DNA from: Cytobacillus firmus
GTDB taxonomy: Bacteria > Bacillota > Bacilli > Bacillales > Cytobacillaceae
Direction of reading: 5' to 3'
Assembly (NCBI RefSeq): GCF_023715565.1
Contig: NZ_JAMBOJ010000025.1
Location: 1 to 64,000, forward strand
Length of the DNA stretch: 64,000 bases
Shown: one piece after another, positions 62,338 to 64,000 of the stretch
Position numbering within the stretch: the first letter of the stretch is position 1
How the letters are laid out: every line of letters starts with the position of its first letter
Notes under the pieces: model-generated
The model's database searches: none
What the model saw: the letters and a program-made list of their open reading frames with translations, nothing else
What the model was told of the DNA's origin: nothing
Translations under genes and position numbers: made by a program

Positions 62338-62826
62338 TTAAGTTGTTTTAGGATTCCCCGATCCATTAAGCTCGTGATGAAGCTTCCGATAATTCATATA
62401 CATCGCAATTCTCCAAGGAAGAATCATCGAAAATGCGAGAATCCAGAACATGCCGCTCAGCTGACCATAGTCAATTGTTGAGCTAAGTACTATTTTTCCA
62501 ATGATGCGGATCACAAGCAACCCTATTAATATAAAAGCAAATGCTTTGGAGCGCTTCAAATAAATTTCGCTGTCCCTGATTTCAAAGGAGGATGTTTTTA
62601 TTAAAAACATCGAAAACAGGAATCCAACAGTAGCCGCTTCCAGAATCTCCAATGGAGTAACACGGAAATAAGGAACGGTAAACATGAGAGCACCTGTGCT
62701 CATAAAAATCGGCGGCAAGATGATTTTCTTAGCCGAAGCCGGCTTTTTTGCAGCCTTCATGCGGATGAACATAGCGAAGATTGCCATAAATACGGCACCG
62801 ATTGATGAAATTAATACAAAGTCCAT
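62338..62826 (-). CDS. ccdC: CcdC membrane protein
   Basis: The 162-residue protein has about five membrane helices and the CcdC pattern: MAIFAMFIRMKAAKKPASAK then KIILPPIFMSTGALMF, and a C-terminal ILPWRIAMYMNYRKLHHEL. In B. subtilis it is encoded in the ccdA locus for cytochrome c maturation, though its own role is dispensable or unclear. It is on the same strand as the response regulator and ccdA upstream. Confidence 0.9.
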   Translation of the reverse strand: MDFVLISSIGAVFMAIFAMFIRMKAAKKPASAKKIILPPIFMSTGALMFTVPYFRVTPLEILEAATVGFLFSMFLIKTSSFEIRDSEIYLKRSKAFAFILIGLLVIRIIGKIVLSSTIDYGQLSGMFWILAFSMILPWRIAMYMNYRKLHHELNGSGNPKTT

Positions 62827-62912
62827 TCGATTTCATCCTTTATTTCATTTAATTACTACCCATATTATATCTTAATAAGATTAATTAAGGTACTCAGAAG
62901 GATATAAGTTCA

Positions 62913-62977
62913 TAAAAAAAAGCCACTCCAGCTGATACCATGACACATCCTTATGTCAAGGGTACCCCGAGGCAGCT
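62913..62977 (-). terminator. Terminator after the yneI-like gene
   Basis: A long imperfect hairpin (62921-62977), including GGTACC with GGTATC and TGACA with TGTCA, is followed on the minus strand by eight T residues. Confidence 0.7.
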
Positions 62978-62978
62978 C

Positions 62979-63338
62979 TTAACTTAATACCCGATTTACC
63001 GCTTCTAATACACGGCCTTCATCGAATGGTTTTATAATGAAATCCTTCGCTCCTGCTTCAATGGATTCAACGATTACCTTCTGCTGGCCCATGGCTGAAC
63101 ACATGATAACCTTCGCATTAGGGTTTTGCCTCTTAATTTCCCTGACTGCTTCAAGCCCGCTCATTTCTGGCATCGTAATATCCATCATTACTAAATCCGG
63201 CTTGAGATTTACGAATAAGTCCACGCCTTCCTTTCCGTTTTCCCCTTCTCCCACAATTTCATGATCGGCTTTTTTCAGGATACTGCTCAGCGTAACCCTC
63301 ATAAACTTCGCATCATCAACTATTATAATTCTCGCCAC
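62979..63338 (-). CDS. CheY-like single-domain response regulator (YneI/CcdB type)
   Basis: GTG 63338 is chosen because AAGGGGG lies eight bases upstream; it gives 119 residues, the usual length. Receiver residues are present: IIIVDDAKFMR (acidic pair), LVMMDITMPEM (phospho-Asp), IMCSAMG and FIIKPFDEGR with the conserved Lys. There is no output domain. Position between ccdA and ccdC matches B. subtilis yneI. Confidence 0.9.
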   Translation of the reverse strand: MARIIIVDDAKFMRVTLSSILKKADHEIVGEGENGKEGVDLFVNLKPDLVMMDITMPEMSGLEAVREIKRQNPNAKVIMCSAMGQQKVIVESIEAGAKDFIIKPFDEGRVLEAVNRVLS

Positions 63339-63586
63339 CGCTGTTTCCCCCTTGTAGTGCATTGGAAGTTATATCTCTATTATACTACATATATAGTAAA
63401 AAATACCCACAATAACATTTATTCAAACATCTCGCAGAAAAACTCATTCTTTTAGAGAGATACATTAATCCACTCTGCAAGAACACATATTTCAATATAT
63501 CGAACTTTCTGATATATATCAATTGAAAGAGTATGACAAATTTCGACCAGCTGTCATAGCTCTTTTTCCTTATACACAAAAAAAGA

Positions 63587-63611
63587 GGCACATTCCAAAA
63601 TTGAATGTGCC
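63587..63611 (-). terminator. Terminator after ccdA
   Basis: GGCACATTC (63587-63595) pairs with GAATGTGCC (63603-63611); on the minus strand it is followed by TCTTTTTTT. Confidence 0.85.
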
Positions 63612-63617
63612 CTGCTT

Positions 63618-64000
63618 TTAGAAACCAGTAAATCCGCCAAATAACGGTGAAAGGAAGATAATGATTTTTGTCATCCAGTCAAAGAATAAAACTACACCCA
63701 TGATCATCATCAATACACCGCCGATTTTCATAATCTTGGCGCTGTTTCGCCTGATCCATTGCATTTTCCCGATGAAGAAGGAGAGAACAAAGAATGGAAT
63801 AGCAAAGCCAAGAATATAGGCAATCATGTAAATCATTGCAGAATTCGGATTTGTGACGGCTAATGACCAGACCGCCCCTAAAATTGGACCTGTACACGGG
63901 GTCCAGCCTGCTGCGAATGCCATTCCGATTAGAACAGATCCCAGAAGACCTGATGGACGATTCTTAAATTCAAACCGCCTTTCTTTCATAAGAAATTCAG
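63618..64000 (-). CDS. ccdA: Cytochrome c biogenesis protein CcdA, C-terminal half (cut by window edge)
   Basis: The frame is open through the right edge, so the internal Met at 63989 is not taken as the start. The visible 127 residues carry the second conserved motif, [20 protein letters not shown], with the redox Cys, and three membrane helices. CcdA passes electrons across the membrane for cytochrome c maturation. About half of the usual 235 residues lie beyond the window. Confidence 0.92.
   Translation of the reverse strand, partial: EFLMKERRFEFKNRPSGLLGSVLIGMAFAAGWTPCTGPILGAVWSLAVTNPNSAMIYMIAYILGFAIPFFVLSFFIGKMQWIRRNSAKIMKIGGVLMMIMGVVLFFDWMTKIIIFLSPLFGGFTGF

Noticed and set aside
1-64000. 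CRISPR array
   Set aside because: No regularly spaced direct repeats with unique spacers were seen on either strand; the CGGTYY clusters are too short and irregular.

Overview
The window looks like a chromosomal segment of a Bacillaceae species. The right edge (ccdA, yneI-like response regulator, ccdC, yneK) follows the order known from Bacillus subtilis. Shine-Dalgarno sites are strong (GGAGG), sigma-A promoters and intrinsic terminators are typical, and a cre box, an S-box riboswitch and a GlpT gene with a leader terminator all fit. Two tRNA-Sec genes and a structured dispersed repeat suggest a Cytobacillus- or Mesobacillus-like genome; the genus is an inference. Layout, left to right. 1-3.7 kb: the right end of an IS3-family element cutting an RpiR-type regulator, guaC, and decayed sequence with an HMCES/YoqW pseudogene and repeat copy A. 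3.7-12.4 kb: a catabolic block built from a TRAP-like transporter, a class I amidotransferase-fold hydrolase, a GntR/UTRA repressor, AtuA-like and DUF4387 proteins, DUF3870, a glutaryl-CoA-dehydrogenase-like enzyme and a CaiB/BaiF CoA-transferase. Copies of a GTTATAA motif lie in its three control regions, and the CoA-transferase has a leader with an intrinsic terminator. 12.4-17.7 kb: gene remnants, a PLP aminotransferase, GNAT, a MocR regulator, and a SAM-I riboswitch ahead of a methyltransferase and a PH-domain gene. 17.9-25.7 kb: a complete four-gene Wadjet (JetD-A-B-C) anti-plasmid operon with overlapping genes. 26-42 kb: ordinary metabolism, including an iron alcohol dehydrogenase, a SleB-like hydrolase, NAD salvage (NrtR-like, PnuC, NadR), GlpT with cre and leader terminator, a 2-hydroxyacid oxidase with a BASS transporter and FCD-GntR regulator, a sigma/anti-sigma fusion protein, an SDR and a WYL regulator. 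42.1-61.1 kb: an integrative element of about 19 kb bounded by two complete tRNA-Sec genes. It carries a tyrosine integrase next to the right copy and CGGTYY repeats at both ends. Its cargo is a HEPN protein with a membrane-anchored partner, a serine recombinase, a type I restriction-modification set (hsdM frameshifted in an A6 tract), a GNAT/antitoxin-like overlapping pair, an HNH protein, an RNase H-like protein and several unknowns. No conjugation genes are seen. 61.2-64 kb: the conserved yneK / DinB / ccdC / yneI / ccdA core, with ccdA cut by the window edge. The most novel-looking items are the HEPN plus membrane-protein pair in the tRNA-Sec island, the Wadjet SMC protein with non-canonical ATPase motifs, and the AtuA/DUF4387/DUF3870 catabolic regulon with its leader attenuator.
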